This document shows, one piece after another, positions 16,654 to 24,450 of a DNA stretch of 31,845 bases (positions are counted from its first letter, which is position 1; the number at the start of each line of letters is the position of its first letter). The stretch is taken from positions 1 to 31,845 of the forward strand of contig DJXI01000088.1 in assembly GCA_002449695.1 (NCBI GenBank), written 5' to 3'. Origin of the DNA: Verrucomicrobia bacterium UBA7008 (GTDB lineage: Bacteria > Verrucomicrobiota > Kiritimatiellia > RFP12 > UBA1067). The translations under genes were made by a program, and so were the position numbers. Below the pieces are notes generated by a model, which was given only the letters and a program-made list of their open reading frames with translations, had not been told where the DNA came from and did not search any database.

Positions 16654-18003
16654 ATGTCCTACCCCATCTATCCCACGCTCCCCCACGACCTCAACTCCCC
16701 CATCCACCCCGTCTCGGCGATGGACTACCTGCCCGTCGCGCCCCTCCGGGCGCTCCAGCTCCACCGCCTCCAGTGGACGGTGAAGTGGGCCTACGAGCGC
16801 GTGCCGATCTTCCGCCGGCGCTGCCAGGAGCGCGGCGTCCGGCCCGAGCACATCCAGACGCTCGCCGACATCAAGCTGCTGCCCTTCTCGAAAAAGACGG
16901 ACCTGCGCGACTTCTATCCGCTCGGCCTCGCGGGCGGCAACATGGACGAGACGGCGCGCTTCCACTGCTCCAGCGGCACGACCGGCAAGCCGATCTGCAT
17001 CTCGAACACGATGGACGACATCCTCGTGTGGCAGAACGGCGGCATGCGGTGCCTCGCCATGTTCGGCCTGCGCGCCGGCGACGTGCTCCAGGTCAGCTAC
17101 GGCTACGGCCTCTTCACCGGCGGCCTCGGCGCGCACTACGCGGGCGAGGGCCTCGGCTGCGCGATCCTGCCGACGTCCGGCGGCAACACCGAGCGCCAGG
17201 TCATGCTGATGCGCGACCTGGGCGTGACCGCCATCGCCTGCACGCCGAGCTACTTCCTGCGCATCATGGACGAGGCCCGGCGCCAGGGCGTCGACTTCCG
17301 CCGCGACACGAAGCTGCGCCACGGCATCTTCGGCGCGGAGCCGTGGACGACCGAGATGCGCGACACGATCGAGCGCGAGACGGGCATCGTCGCGCACGAC
17401 ATCTACGGCCTCACCGAGATCGCCGGCCCCGGCGTCGCGGGCGACTGCAGCCACCGCACGGGCCTGCACATCTGGGAGGACCACTTCTATCCCGAGATCA
17501 TCGACCCCGAGACGCTCGAGCCGCTGCCCGACGGCGAGGTGGGCGAGCTCGTCTTCACGACGATCACGCGCTGCGGCACGCCGATGATCCGCTACCGCAC
17601 GCGCGACCTGACGCGCCTGCACACGGAGGTCTGCCCGTGCGGCCGCACGATGCGCGTCATGGACCGCATCTCGGCGCGCTCCGACGACATGCTGATCATC
17701 CACGGCGTCAACGTCTTCCCCGGCCAGATCGAGGCGGGCCTCCTGCGCGTGCCCGAGGTCGCGCCGCACTACCAGATCGTCCTGTCGTCCACCGACACGC
17801 TCGACCTCTTCGAGATCAAGGTCGAGGTCACGGCGGAGGCGTTCTCGGACAACATCCGCGCGCTCGAGAACCTGCGCAAGCGCGTCCTCGACGCGGTGAA
17901 GTCCATCATCGGCCTCACGCCCCGGATCATCCTCGTCGCGCCCGGCACGCTGCCGCGCAGCGACGGCAAGATCAAGCGCGTCATCGACAACCGCACGAAA
18001 TAA
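16654..18003 (+). CDS. paaK: Phenylacetate-CoA ligase family enzyme
   Basis: Encodes 449 aa, within the family range. ANL-type adenylation motifs: C-S-S-G-T-T-G-K-P (~105-113), Y-G-L-T-E-I-A-G-P-G (~250), G-E-L-V-F-T-T-I, and R-Y-R-T-R-D-L-T; the C-terminal lid has R-S-D-D-M-L-I-I-H-G-V-N and ends with the catalytic S-D-G-K-I-K-R lysine region. It activates an aryl-acetate with ATP and CoA. In anaerobes this gene, paired with an ACT protein, commonly recycles aryl acids from amino-acid fermentation or builds aromatic amino acids from them; that is family knowledge, and the actual substrate is not proven. It is 12 nt ahead of the ACT gene. Confidence 0.88.
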   Translation: MSYPIYPTLPHDLNSPIHPVSAMDYLPVAPLRALQLHRLQWTVKWAYERVPIFRRRCQERGVRPEHIQTLADIKLLPFSKKTDLRDFYPLGLAGGNMDETARFHCSSGTTGKPICISNTMDDILVWQNGGMRCLAMFGLRAGDVLQVSYGYGLFTGGLGAHYAGEGLGCAILPTSGGNTERQVMLMRDLGVTAIACTPSYFLRIMDEARRQGVDFRRDTKLRHGIFGAEPWTTEMRDTIERETGIVAHDIYGLTEIAGPGVAGDCSHRTGLHIWEDHFYPEIIDPETLEPLPDGEVGELVFTTITRCGTPMIRYRTRDLTRLHTEVCPCGRTMRVMDRISARSDDMLIIHGVNVFPGQIEAGLLRVPEVAPHYQIVLSSTDTLDLFEIKVEVTAEAFSDNIRALENLRKRVLDAVKSIIGLTPRIILVAPGTLPRSDGKIKRVIDNRTK

Positions 18004-18015
18004 AAGGAGCCCGCC

Positions 18016-18408
18016 ATGACCATCCAGCAGATCAGCATCTTTCTCGAGAACCGTCCCGGCCAGCTCGCGGCCATCTGCCGCACGCTCGCGAAGGCGGGCG
18101 TCAACATCGTCACGCTCTCGCTCGCGGACACCGCCGACTTCGGCATCGTGCGCCTCATCGTCGACGACCACGCCAAAGGCGTGCGGGCGCTGACCGACGC
18201 GGGCTTCGCCGTGCGCGAGACCGACGTCGTGACCGTGACCGTCCGCAACACGCCGGGCGGCATGGCCGAGCTCATGGAGAAGTTCGACGCCGCCGGCGTC
18301 GACATCGAGTATTCCTACGCCTACGCGCTCGGCGCGGGCAACGAGGCGGTGCTCGTCTTCCGCTTCAAGGACAACGCCAGGGCGCTCGCCGCGCTGAAGC
18401 TGAAGTAG
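18016..18408 (+). CDS. Tandem ACT-domain protein
   Basis: Encodes 130 aa. Two ACT modules: residues ~4-65, starting I-S-I-F-L-E-N-R-P-G-Q-L, and ~72-128, starting V-T-V-R-N-T-P-G-G-M. The P-G loop that binds amino acids is present in both. Excellent ribosome site aaggag 7 nt before the ATG. Part of the ligase operon, it probably senses an aromatic amino acid and tunes or accompanies the ligase. Convergent with the next gene, 18 nt away. Confidence 0.87.
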   Translation: MTIQQISIFLENRPGQLAAICRTLAKAGVNIVTLSLADTADFGIVRLIVDDHAKGVRALTDAGFAVRETDVVTVTVRNTPGGMAELMEKFDAAGVDIEYSYAYALGAGNEAVLVFRFKDNARALAALKLK

Positions 18409-18426
18409 CCGCGTCCGCGCGCGGCG

Positions 18427-19338
18427 CTAGTCGCGCGGGCGCAGGTAGAAGCGGCCGATGACCCGCGACGTGCTGATCGTGTTGATGAACGCGTCCGGGT
18501 CGATGTTCTTGCACATCGTGTAGATGCGCGTCGTGTCGTCCGCCGCCACGACGGAGACGACGAGCGTCTTCGCCTCGTTGCGGAAGGCGCCGCGCGCGTC
18601 GAGGAGCGTCGCGCCGTGGTGGCTGAGGCGGTAGATCGCCTCGCTGATGCGCGTGGGCTCCTTCGTGACGATGAAGAGCGTCTGGTACTGGTAGGTGCGG
18701 TACATGAGGTGGATGACCTGCAGGTAGACGAACTGATAGACGATCGAGTAGAGCGCGCCCGTCCAGCCGAACAGGTAGCCGCCGCAGAGGAGCACGGCGG
18801 CGTTGAAGCCGAGGATGAGGTTCCATGTCTCGCGCCCCTTCTTCTCCGACAGGTAGATCGCGATGAAGTCCGCGCCGCCCGACGTGGCGTTGCACCGCAG
18901 GCACAGCGAAATGCCGAACCCGAAGACGATGCCGCCGAAGAGGCTCATCAGGAAGGGATCGCCCTGAAGGCGCGCAAGCTCCTCCGGCGGGATGCAGGCC
19001 TTGATCGCGTCGACGGGGATGCAGTCGGCGAGGAAGCCCGACAGGAAGATGACGTAGAGCGACTGGAGCGTGAACTTCCGGCCGACGTACTTGAAGCCGA
19101 TCCAGACGGGAATCGCGTTGAGCGCGAGGTTGATGGGGCCGAACGGCACGGTCGCCTGCCAGCCCGCCGCGTCGATGACCGTCTGCGCGAGGCGCTGCAC
19201 GAGCAGCGCGAGGCCCGCCGCACCGCCGGGATACAGGCCGCCCCACTCCACGAACGTGCGGTAGTCGACCGCCATGATGAGCGACGCCAGCGCCAGCACG
19301 ACGTAGCGCAGAATATCCTCGCGATGCTTTGCCTTCAT
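18427..19338 (-). CDS. YitT family membrane protein (DUF161 + DUF2179)
   Basis: Encodes 303 aa. The N-terminal two thirds holds about five to six hydrophobic segments with the family's G-G-x-x-G, G-x-x-F-G-x-G and S-G-G-A-D-F-I motifs; the C-terminal ~85 residues from Y-Q-T-L-F-I-V-T-K-E-P are the soluble DUF2179 domain. It is an inner-membrane protein of unknown transport or sensory role. The ATG at 19338 lies just after aggggg and ~14 nt after the predicted transcription start. An upstream in-frame extension would run through the promoter and is rejected. Confidence 0.87.
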   Translation of the reverse strand: MKAKHREDILRYVVLALASLIMAVDYRTFVEWGGLYPGGAAGLALLVQRLAQTVIDAAGWQATVPFGPINLALNAIPVWIGFKYVGRKFTLQSLYVIFLSGFLADCIPVDAIKACIPPEELARLQGDPFLMSLFGGIVFGFGISLCLRCNATSGGADFIAIYLSEKKGRETWNLILGFNAAVLLCGGYLFGWTGALYSIVYQFVYLQVIHLMYRTYQYQTLFIVTKEPTRISEAIYRLSHHGATLLDARGAFRNEAKTLVVSVVAADDTTRIYTMCKNIDPDAFINTISTSRVIGRFYLRPRD

Positions 19339-19358
19339 GCCATCCCCCTGTGCCGCAT

Positions 19359-19367
19359 AGTATATCA
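19359..19367 (-). promoter_or_regulatory. Extended -10 promoter of the YitT gene
   Basis: TGATATACT on the minus strand, 20 nt before the ATG. It shares a 100-bp gap with the divergent ydbH promoter. Confidence 0.65.
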
Positions 19368-19401
19368 AATCGCCCGTGACCGTGGGACGGGCGGCGGGCC
19401 C

Positions 19402-19431
19402 TTGTGCCGGCGACGGTCGATGTGGTATAAT
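19402..19431 (+). promoter_or_regulatory. Leaderless promoter of the ydbH-like operon
   Basis: TTGTGC (19402-19407), 18 bp, TATAAT (19426-19431) inside TGTGGTATAATG; the GTG start codon follows after 7 nt. The twelve-base -10 region is identical to that of the C10 protease promoter. Confidence 0.7.
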
Positions 19432-19438
19432 GCACGCC

Positions 19439-20821
19439 GTGAACGAGCAACCGACAGCCTCCGCCCCCGTCCCGGCCGCGCCCCCGCGCCGCCGGCGCGG
19501 CCGTCGCGTGCTCGCGATTCTCGCCGGGATCGTGATCTTTCTCGCCGCGCTCGTCGCCCTGACGCCGGGGATCCTCACGTCCATCAACTGGCCCGAACTC
19601 GTCTTCGACCTCAGCGAACAGCTGAAGGACGCGCCCGAGGGTCTCGTCCCCGACCGGCAGCTGCGCATGCGCCTCAAGCTGAAACGCGGCCGCAGCAGCG
19701 ACTACGAGCTGCGCGCGCGCGGCACGCTCCTCGGCCGGCCCTTTTCGGCGATGGCCGCGATCGACCTCGATTACAGCTGGTTCGCCGTCGCCGCCCGCGC
19801 CCGGGCGCAGCTGGCGTTCAGTCCGTCCGCGCTCGCGCTCACGGCCCGCGTGGAGGCGGATTCGTCCGGCGCGTGGCAGGCGGACGTGGAGCTGCCGCCG
19901 ACGGCGCTGACCGAGCGCGATCCCCTGCTGGCCGATCTGCTCGCGCGCGCGGACCTCGCCGGCGTGACAAATCTCGTCTTCGGCGGCAGCCTGTCGCTGA
20001 CGGCGCACGCCGAGCGGACGCAGGAGGTGCCCGTGCCGAAGTGGACGGCGCGCGGTCGCCTGCAGGATTTCAACGCGACCTTCACGACCGGCGGCCAGGA
20101 CGTCGCCGTCGCCGGCCTGCGCCTGCCCTTCGGCGCGAGCGGCCTCGCGGACCACGTCGACCTCGCGCCGATCTTCCTGCGCGCGGACCGGATCGACGCC
20201 GCCGGCTTCACGCTCACCAACATGTTCGCCACCCTCCGCGCGACCGAACGCGCGCTGCTCGTCACCGAGGCGGGCGCCGGCTGCTGCGGCGGCGACCTCC
20301 GGCTCTATTCGGTCTTTCTCGACCTCTCGCGCCTCAACGTCGGACTGACGCTGTTCGTCGACGGCATCGACGCCGGCGAGGCGCTCCAGCATCTCAACGG
20401 CTTCTCCGGCGAGGCCTCCGGGCGGCTCCACGGCCGCATCCCCGTGCGCCTCGTCAACGGCCGCCGCGTGAAGCTCCAGGACGCCTACCTCTATTCCGTG
20501 CCGGGCGAGACCGGCCGTCTCCGGCTCCGCGACGCGACGCCGGTCACCCGCAATCTCGCCGCGGCCGGCGTCGACGCGGCCACGCAGGACAACCTCGCGC
20601 GCGCGCTCGCCAACCTCGACTACACCGTGCTGCGCCTCGCGCTGCGCCCCGAGGAAAACGGCGAGAAACGCGGCGAGTTGGCGCTGGAGATCAAGGTCGA
20701 GGGCACCGCCACCGAAGGCGGCGTCACCGTCCCCGTCTCGCTCACCGTCACCTTCCACGACGACATCGAGCGTCTCATCAACACCGGACTGAACATCACC
20801 CGCAGGAACAACCAGCCATGA
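19439..20821 (+). CDS. YdbH-like AsmA-family intermembrane lipid transport protein
   Basis: Encodes 460 aa, about half the length of E. coli YdbH. Start: the GTG at 19439, 7 nt after the -10 box; the in-frame ATG at 19430 lies inside the -10 box and cannot be used by a transcript starting downstream. An Arg-rich N-terminus and one membrane anchor (~24-43) are followed by an extended beta-rich periplasmic part. The C-terminal region has G-R-L-H-G-R-I-P-V-R-L and a final F-H-D-D-I-E-R-L-I-N-T-G-L, resembling the YdbH C-terminus. Known in E. coli: YdbH bridges inner and outer membrane with lipoprotein YnbE, aided by YdbL. The next gene supplies both partners in one chain and overlaps by ATGA, which strongly supports this call. 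Confidence 0.75.
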   Translation: MNEQPTASAPVPAAPPRRRRGRRVLAILAGIVIFLAALVALTPGILTSINWPELVFDLSEQLKDAPEGLVPDRQLRMRLKLKRGRSSDYELRARGTLLGRPFSAMAAIDLDYSWFAVAARARAQLAFSPSALALTARVEADSSGAWQADVELPPTALTERDPLLADLLARADLAGVTNLVFGGSLSLTAHAERTQEVPVPKWTARGRLQDFNATFTTGGQDVAVAGLRLPFGASGLADHVDLAPIFLRADRIDAAGFTLTNMFATLRATERALLVTEAGAGCCGGDLRLYSVFLDLSRLNVGLTLFVDGIDAGEALQHLNGFSGEASGRLHGRIPVRLVNGRRVKLQDAYLYSVPGETGRLRLRDATPVTRNLAAAGVDAATQDNLARALANLDYTVLRLALRPEENGEKRGELALEIKVEGTATEGGVTVPVSLTVTFHDDIERLINTGLNITRRNNQP

Positions 20822-21270
20822 ACAAACCTCTCACCTGTGTCGCGCTCGCGGCGGCCCTCGCCTCCGGCGCCTGCATCCACGTCAAGACGGAAAGCGAGAT
20901 CAAGCCCATCCACATCACGATGGACGTCAACCTCAAGGTCGACAAGGAGCTCGACCGCGCCTTCGCCGACGAGAGCCGCGCCCGGCCGCAGGGCAAGGCC
21001 GCGGAAGCCAAGGCCCTCCTCGACCAGCAGGTCGCCGGCCTCACCAACCGGGCGCTCCTGACGGCGCGCGACGGCGCGACCGACGACGACCGCATCACGA
21101 TCGCCGAGACGAACGCCCGGAACATGAAGCGCTTCAACGAAATCGCGCAGGCGAGCGGCGTCGGCGTCGATACCGTCCAGAAACGGTACGCCGCCAAGAT
21201 GCGCGAACACTTCACGGCCGGCAGCGGCGTCTGGTATCAGGACGACGACGGCGCGTGGAAACAGCGCTAG
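20818..21270 (+). CDS. Fusion of YnbE-type lipoprotein and YdbL-type (DUF1318) protein
   Basis: Encodes 150 aa. A signal peptide ends in S-G-A-C, a somewhat atypical lipobox (Cys19). Residues ~19-52 read like YnbE: a short basic/acidic start, then P-I-H-I-T-M-D-V-N-L-K-V-D-K-E-L-D. Residues ~55-150 read like YdbL/DUF1318: N-A-R-N-M-K-R-F-N-E-I-A, a Val-x-x-V-Q-K-R-Y-A-A-K helix, and a closing G-x-W-Y-Q-D-D-D-G-A-W-K-Q. In E. coli the lipoprotein and the periplasmic helper are separate genes. The ATG overlaps the stop of the YdbH-like gene. It ends 3 nt from a convergent gene. Confidence 0.78.
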   Translation: MNKPLTCVALAAALASGACIHVKTESEIKPIHITMDVNLKVDKELDRAFADESRARPQGKAAEAKALLDQQVAGLTNRALLTARDGATDDDRITIAETNARNMKRFNEIAQASGVGVDTVQKRYAAKMREHFTAGSGVWYQDDDGAWKQR

Positions 21271-21273
21271 CCG

Positions 21274-22419
21274 TCAGTCCGCGGTCGCCGCGAGCGGCCG
21301 TCCGCCGACGCCGGTCGAACTGTACGGCGTCACCGTGAAGACGACCGGCGCACGCACGTCCGTCCCCTCGACGGCCGGCAGGTCGCGTTCGCGCAGGGCG
21401 AAGGTCAGCGCCGTGTAATCGCGCGATTCGGCGGCGGCGAACCCCTGTGAATGGAGATACCGCGTCAGAAACGGCATCTGCGGCGTCGCGGCCGCGGCGG
21501 CGGTCAGCTTGTAGTAGAAGGCGCGCGGCGTCGCGCCCGCGGCGCGCGCCGGCGGCCAGCGCAGGGTGAGGATCGGCTGCGGCAGCGAACGGTCGTTGGA
21601 ATAGCCGTGAATGACCGCGAGCGCCGCGCCCTCCGGAAACTGCGGCGCGACCTTCGCCGCGTCGGCGGCGGGCGCGTCCGCGTGCCGCGCCACCCGCCAG
21701 GCGTCCGCCACCGGCTCGGGCGTCTTCTGCAGGAAATCGAGCCGCGCGATCTCGACAGAATCCGAGTAGACGGACACGAGCAGCCCCTGCGCGGCCGGGA
21801 CGGTCTGCGCCGCGTCGGGGAACTTCGGCGGCACGGGACGGCCCACCGCCTGCCAGCGGGGCATGACCGACACGCCGTTCAGCGAGCCCGCGCAGACCGC
21901 GCCGGAACGGCGCGGATAGAAGCCGAGCTCGTCGGTGAGCGCGCGCTTGCCCGCACCGTAGAACGTGAGGAAGCCCGGATGCGCTTTCTTTTCATACGAC
22001 GCATAGAAGGCGAAGCCGTTCACCTCGTACGGCGCGTCGCCCGTCGCGAGGCCCAGATCTGCGCCCGCCCCGTCCGGCGCCGCGAGCCGCGCGTCCGCCG
22101 CGCCCGGCACGAGGATGCGGCGCGGCGGTTTCGCCGCGTTCTTGAACACGTCGTGCCACGCCGCATCCAGCACCTCCAGCTGGTTCTTCGCGCCCGTGCG
22201 CGTGAGGTTGCCGAGAATGACGACGGCATCGACCTTCCGCTCGCGGTACCAGGCGAGCGCGCGGCGGAGACTGCCGGTCGACTTCGGCCATTCGATCTCG
22301 GGGTTGGCGATGACGCCGAGACGCGCCTGGACGCGCCAGTCGTCGATCGTCTCGCGCACGCCCGTGCAGCCGCCGCAGACAAGCAGCGCGGCCACGGCGA
22401 GACGGAGCGTTTGTTTCAT
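21274..22419 (-). CDS. Lipoprotein with degenerate calcineurin-like phosphoesterase fold
   Basis: Encodes 381 aa. A signal peptide with the lipobox V-C-G-G-C (Cys18). Residues ~35-110 follow the metallophosphoesterase layout: a helix, then V-D-A-V-V-I-L-G-N-L-T-R-T-G where active enzymes have G-D, then I-L-V-P-G-A-A-D where they have G-N-H-D. Key metal ligands therefore appear lost, suggesting a non-catalytic relative. The C-terminal part (~270-381) contains a beta-sandwich-like stretch with L-R-W-P-P and F-Y-Y-K-L. It follows the ABC exporter by 23 nt with aaagga 8 nt before the ATG, so it is probably co-expressed. Function unknown; the fold assignment is tentative. Confidence 0.6.
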   Translation of the reverse strand: MKQTLRLAVAALLVCGGCTGVRETIDDWRVQARLGVIANPEIEWPKSTGSLRRALAWYRERKVDAVVILGNLTRTGAKNQLEVLDAAWHDVFKNAAKPPRRILVPGAADARLAAPDGAGADLGLATGDAPYEVNGFAFYASYEKKAHPGFLTFYGAGKRALTDELGFYPRRSGAVCAGSLNGVSVMPRWQAVGRPVPPKFPDAAQTVPAAQGLLVSVYSDSVEIARLDFLQKTPEPVADAWRVARHADAPAADAAKVAPQFPEGAALAVIHGYSNDRSLPQPILTLRWPPARAAGATPRAFYYKLTAAAAATPQMPFLTRYLHSQGFAAAESRDYTALTFALRERDLPAVEGTDVRAPVVFTVTPYSSTGVGGRPLAATAD

Positions 22420-22442
22420 GTCGCGGTTCCTTTCCCGGGCCG

Positions 22443-24422
22443 TCAGCTCGTGTGCTGCATGTCGCAGAGCTTGCGGTAGACGCCGTTCGCCGCGTACAGC
22501 TCGTCGTGGGTGCCGCGCTCGACGATGCGCCCTTCGTCCATGACGAGGATGAGGTCGGCGTTGCGGACGGTCGACAGGCGATGCGCGATGGCGAGCGTCG
22601 TGCGGTTCTCCATCAGGTTGTTGATCGCGTCCTGCACCAGACGCTCGGTCACGGTGTCGAGCGCGCTCGTCGCCTCGTCGAGGATGAGGACCGGCGGGTT
22701 GCGCAGGATCGCGCGCGCGATGGCGATGCGCTGGCGTTCGCCGCCGGAGAGCGCGAAGCCCTTCTCGCCGACGATGCGCGCGTAGCCCTCGGGCTGGGAC
22801 ATGATGAAGTCGTGCGCGTTCGCCATCTTGGCGGCCGCGACCACCTGCTCGTGCGTCGCGTCCGGCGTGCCGTAGCGGATGTTCTCCTCGATCGTGTCGT
22901 TGAACAGGAGCGTCTCCTGCATGACCGCGCCGATGAGCGTGCGCAGATCCCCGATCTTGACGTCGCGCAGGTCGTGGCCGTCGATCGTGATGCGCCCTTC
23001 GCGCGGATCGTAGAAGCGCGCGAGGAGTCCCGACGTCGTGGACTTGCCCGAGCCGGTGCCGCCGACGATGGCGACGAACTGGCCGCGGCGGATCTCGAAG
23101 GACACCGCGTGGACGGCGTCGCGGTCGGCCGTGTCGTAGCGGAAGGAGACGTTGTCGAACACGATCCGGTCCGTGAACGCGTCCAGGCGGACGGCGTCGG
23201 GCTTCTCGGGGATCTCCATGTGGCAGTCCTGGAGCGAGAAGATGCGCGAGAGCGACGCGAGCGACGTCTCGATCTGCACCTGAAGCTTGGAGAGCTGCTT
23301 GACCGGCTTGTAGATGATCAGCAGCGGCGCGAGCATCGGCACAACCATCGACAGCTTGATGTGCTGGACGAAGCACCAGACGAAGAAGCCCGCGAGGATG
23401 AGGATGCCGACCGCCTCGACCGTCGGGCCGACCATCAGTCCGACGCGGAGCCCGCGCAGGGTGGACTTCAGGAGGTAGCGGTTCGTCGCGCGGTAGCGCC
23501 TGTTCTCGAACTCCTCGGTGTGGTAGCTCTTGACGACGCGGATGCACGTGAGGATCTCGTGCACCTTCGCGCCGACCATCGAATTGCGCTCCAGCGTCCG
23601 CTTCGCCCACTTCTTGACGCGGCGGCCGATCATCTGGATCGGCAGCACGAAGAGCGGGAAGCCGAGGAAGATGAGGCAGAGCGTCGGCACCATGTGGTTC
23701 GCGATCGCGAAGTAGATGATGAACGCGAAGGCGACGAAGATCTCGAACGGCGCGAGCGCGACCTCGGTCAGGATCGTCGTCATGATGATCTGGATCTGGT
23801 GCGGATCGGCCGTGATGCGCGACATGACCTGGCCGACGTCGATCCGCCCGAAGAACTGCATCGACTGCTTCTGCACGTGCTCCAGCAGATCGATGCGGAT
23901 GTCCGCGACCGCCTTCGAGCCCGACCAGCTCAGACAGTAGTGGTTGAGGAAGATCAGCACGAGGCGCGCGAGCGCGATGAGCGGCACGACGAGCACGACG
24001 ATCAGCACGAGCGCGCCGTCGATCTCGTCGCCGTCGGTCTTGATCTCGATGCCGCACCTGGCCGCCCACTTCTGCACCGTCGGGAACCAGCTGGGCAGGT
24101 GCGAATGCTTCTCGATGTCACGCTCGAACTTGTTCTTGTGCACCTTCGGGGCGTGCGCGGCGGCCGGCGGCGGCACGTGCGCGGGTTCCTGGATCACGCG
24201 CTCCGACTCGCGGGCCGCGTTCTCGCCGCCCACCTTCTCCAGCGCCGGCTGGACGATCTGAAAGAGCGGCAGCATCGTGCCCGCCGTCAGCATGCCGCAG
24301 ACGATGCCGACCGCGAGGCGGAACCAGTACCTGCGCGCATATTTCCACACCCGGGCGTAGGCCGCGCGCGCGGAGTAGTCGCGGTCGAAAAATTCCTTGC
24401 GATAAGTCACTTTTGCGCTCAT
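22443..24422 (-). CDS. MsbA-like ABC exporter (TMD-NBD half-transporter)
   Basis: Encodes 659 aa. Membrane part ~1-400 with about six helices; between helices 1 and 2 there is a large (~90 residue) Pro/Ala/charged periplasmic loop, longer than in E. coli MsbA. Nucleotide domain from ~415: Walker A G-G-T-G-S-G-K-S-T (~454-463), Q-loop in V-M-Q-E-T, signature L-S-G-G-E-R-Q-R (~556), Walker B V-L-I-L-D-E-A-T-S (~577), and A-H-R-L-S-T (~611). It works as a homodimer, probably flipping lipid A-type or other lipids; the substrate is inferred from family resemblance. The start is 6 nt after a -10 box, so the mRNA is leaderless. Confidence 0.87.
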   Translation of the reverse strand: MSAKVTYRKEFFDRDYSARAAYARVWKYARRYWFRLAVGIVCGMLTAGTMLPLFQIVQPALEKVGGENAARESERVIQEPAHVPPPAAAHAPKVHKNKFERDIEKHSHLPSWFPTVQKWAARCGIEIKTDGDEIDGALVLIVVLVVPLIALARLVLIFLNHYCLSWSGSKAVADIRIDLLEHVQKQSMQFFGRIDVGQVMSRITADPHQIQIIMTTILTEVALAPFEIFVAFAFIIYFAIANHMVPTLCLIFLGFPLFVLPIQMIGRRVKKWAKRTLERNSMVGAKVHEILTCIRVVKSYHTEEFENRRYRATNRYLLKSTLRGLRVGLMVGPTVEAVGILILAGFFVWCFVQHIKLSMVVPMLAPLLIIYKPVKQLSKLQVQIETSLASLSRIFSLQDCHMEIPEKPDAVRLDAFTDRIVFDNVSFRYDTADRDAVHAVSFEIRRGQFVAIVGGTGSGKSTTSGLLARFYDPREGRITIDGHDLRDVKIGDLRTLIGAVMQETLLFNDTIEENIRYGTPDATHEQVVAAAKMANAHDFIMSQPEGYARIVGEKGFALSGGERQRIAIARAILRNPPVLILDEATSALDTVTERLVQDAINNLMENRTTLAIAHRLSTVRNADLILVMDEGRIVERGTHDELYAANGVYRKLCDMQHTS

Positions 24423-24428
24423 GCGCGT

Positions 24429-24437
24429 AGTATATCA
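24429..24437 (-). promoter_or_regulatory. Leaderless extended -10 promoter of the ABC exporter
   Basis: TGATATACT on the minus strand; acgcgc (6 nt) separates it from the ATG at 24422. It lies in the 28-bp gap after the helicase stop codon. Confidence 0.7.
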
Positions 24438-24450
24438 TAAATCGGACGTC

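Noticed and set aside
19376..19438. Upstream ATG starts for the ydbH-like gene
   Set aside because: One is upstream of and one inside the -10 box; the GTG at 19439 is the first codon of the predicted transcript.
18365..24440. Long overlapping frames on the opposite strand of the YdbH, ABC exporter and lipoprotein genes
   Set aside because: Arg-rich shadow frames without motifs; the genes on the other strand have full catalytic or structural signatures.
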